Origin: Helicobacter cetorum
Lineage (GTDB): Bacteria; Campylobacterota; Campylobacteria; Campylobacterales; DZAY01
NCBI GenBank assembly: GCA_022729735.1
Contig: DZAY01000002.1
Location: forward strand, 83,340 to 147,339
Length of the DNA stretch: 64,000 nt
Direction of reading: 5' to 3'
This document shows positions 63,956 to 64,000 of this stretch, piece after piece. A program made the position numbers and the translations under genes. Each line of letters starts with the position of its first letter. Position 1 is the first letter of the stretch. The notes beneath the pieces were generated by a model. The model made no database searches, had not been told where the DNA came from, and was given only the letters and a program-made list of their open reading frames with translations.

Positions 63956-64000
63956 CCTTGGCAGCGTCTTACTTTCCCACTCTTGAAGAAGAGCAGTATC
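63956..64000 (-). rRNA. rrf: 5S ribosomal RNA, 3' end (partial)
   Basis: The minus strand reads GATACTGCTCTTCTTCAAGA, then AGTGGGAAAGTAAGACGCTGCCAAGG, the typical 3' part of a campylobacterial 5S rRNA ending at about 63956. The gene runs out of the window; 23S and 16S are expected further right. Confidence 0.88.

Overview
The window is AT-rich bacterial chromosome and looks like Campylobacterota (Epsilonproteobacteria). The support is the S10-spc-alpha ribosomal operon without rpmD, zinc forms of S14 and L36, a DAP-type MurE, a succinyl-DAP aminotransferase next to murC, a KdpD-type kinase reduced to its membrane and kinase halves, and the ebfC-panD-[2Fe-2S]-murE-nifU neighbourhood. TTG starts are frequent, each judged from Shine-Dalgarno position. 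The genus cannot be fixed from the sequence alone.

Layout. (1) 1-960: two tandem TerB-like genes, the first cut by the window edge. (2) 960-6146, minus: ispA, a two-PDZ exported protein, ebfC, panD, a [2Fe-2S] protein, murE, a TPR-like protein and nifU. (3) 6251-19926, minus: 29 ribosomal, transcription and secretion genes from rpsJ to rplQ, with a strong promoter before rpsJ and a second, apparently attenuated leader before rpmJ. (4) 20108-26039, minus: a CsgG-like lipoprotein, a phosphohexomutase, a PAS histidine kinase with a degenerate receiver, a CNNM/CBS protein and a Crp/Fnr regulator. (5) 26131-34257: dapC, an MntA/HepT toxin-antitoxin pair inside the dapC-murC unit, murC, carbonic anhydrase, tgt, four tRNAs (Ser, Cys, Leu, Gly), guaA and hemD. 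(6) 34247-40371: an accessory island between hemD and dnaG. It holds duplicated membrane-anchored coiled-coil genes, a HepT-like gene with a frameshifted partner nucleotidyltransferase, two tiny membrane ORFs, a surface-layer-like protein with a structured leader, a RelE-type toxin-antitoxin pair and a Uma2-family nuclease. (7) 40368-46006: dnaG, then a minus-strand glycan cluster (methyltransferase, glycosyltransferase, TPR-glycosyltransferase) and a cation/proton antiporter. (8) 46204-59746: a compact four-gene plus-strand operon of exported proteins. (9) 59814-63669, minus: a K+ uptake operon (ktrA, ktrB, kdpE-like, kdpD-like, tiny membrane protein) behind a long perfect palindrome. (10) 63956-64000: the 3' end of a 5S rRNA, so an rRNA operon lies just outside to the right.

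The strongest candidate for an undescribed system is the 13.5-kb exported operon. Three of its four proteins carry the same paired module, here called GWN/GFW (about 60 residues each, starting GWNLV-like and ending GFWI-like). One also contains a clostripain-type (C11) cysteine protease. One is a roughly 2,360-residue protein with a LamG domain, two seven-unit RCC1 blocks, an RTX-like segment, two DUF1566 domains and Ser-rich linkers. The fourth is a membrane-anchored beta-plus-HEAT protein. The first two genes together faintly recall the large lipid transfer protein (vitellogenin-like) architecture; that is inference only.
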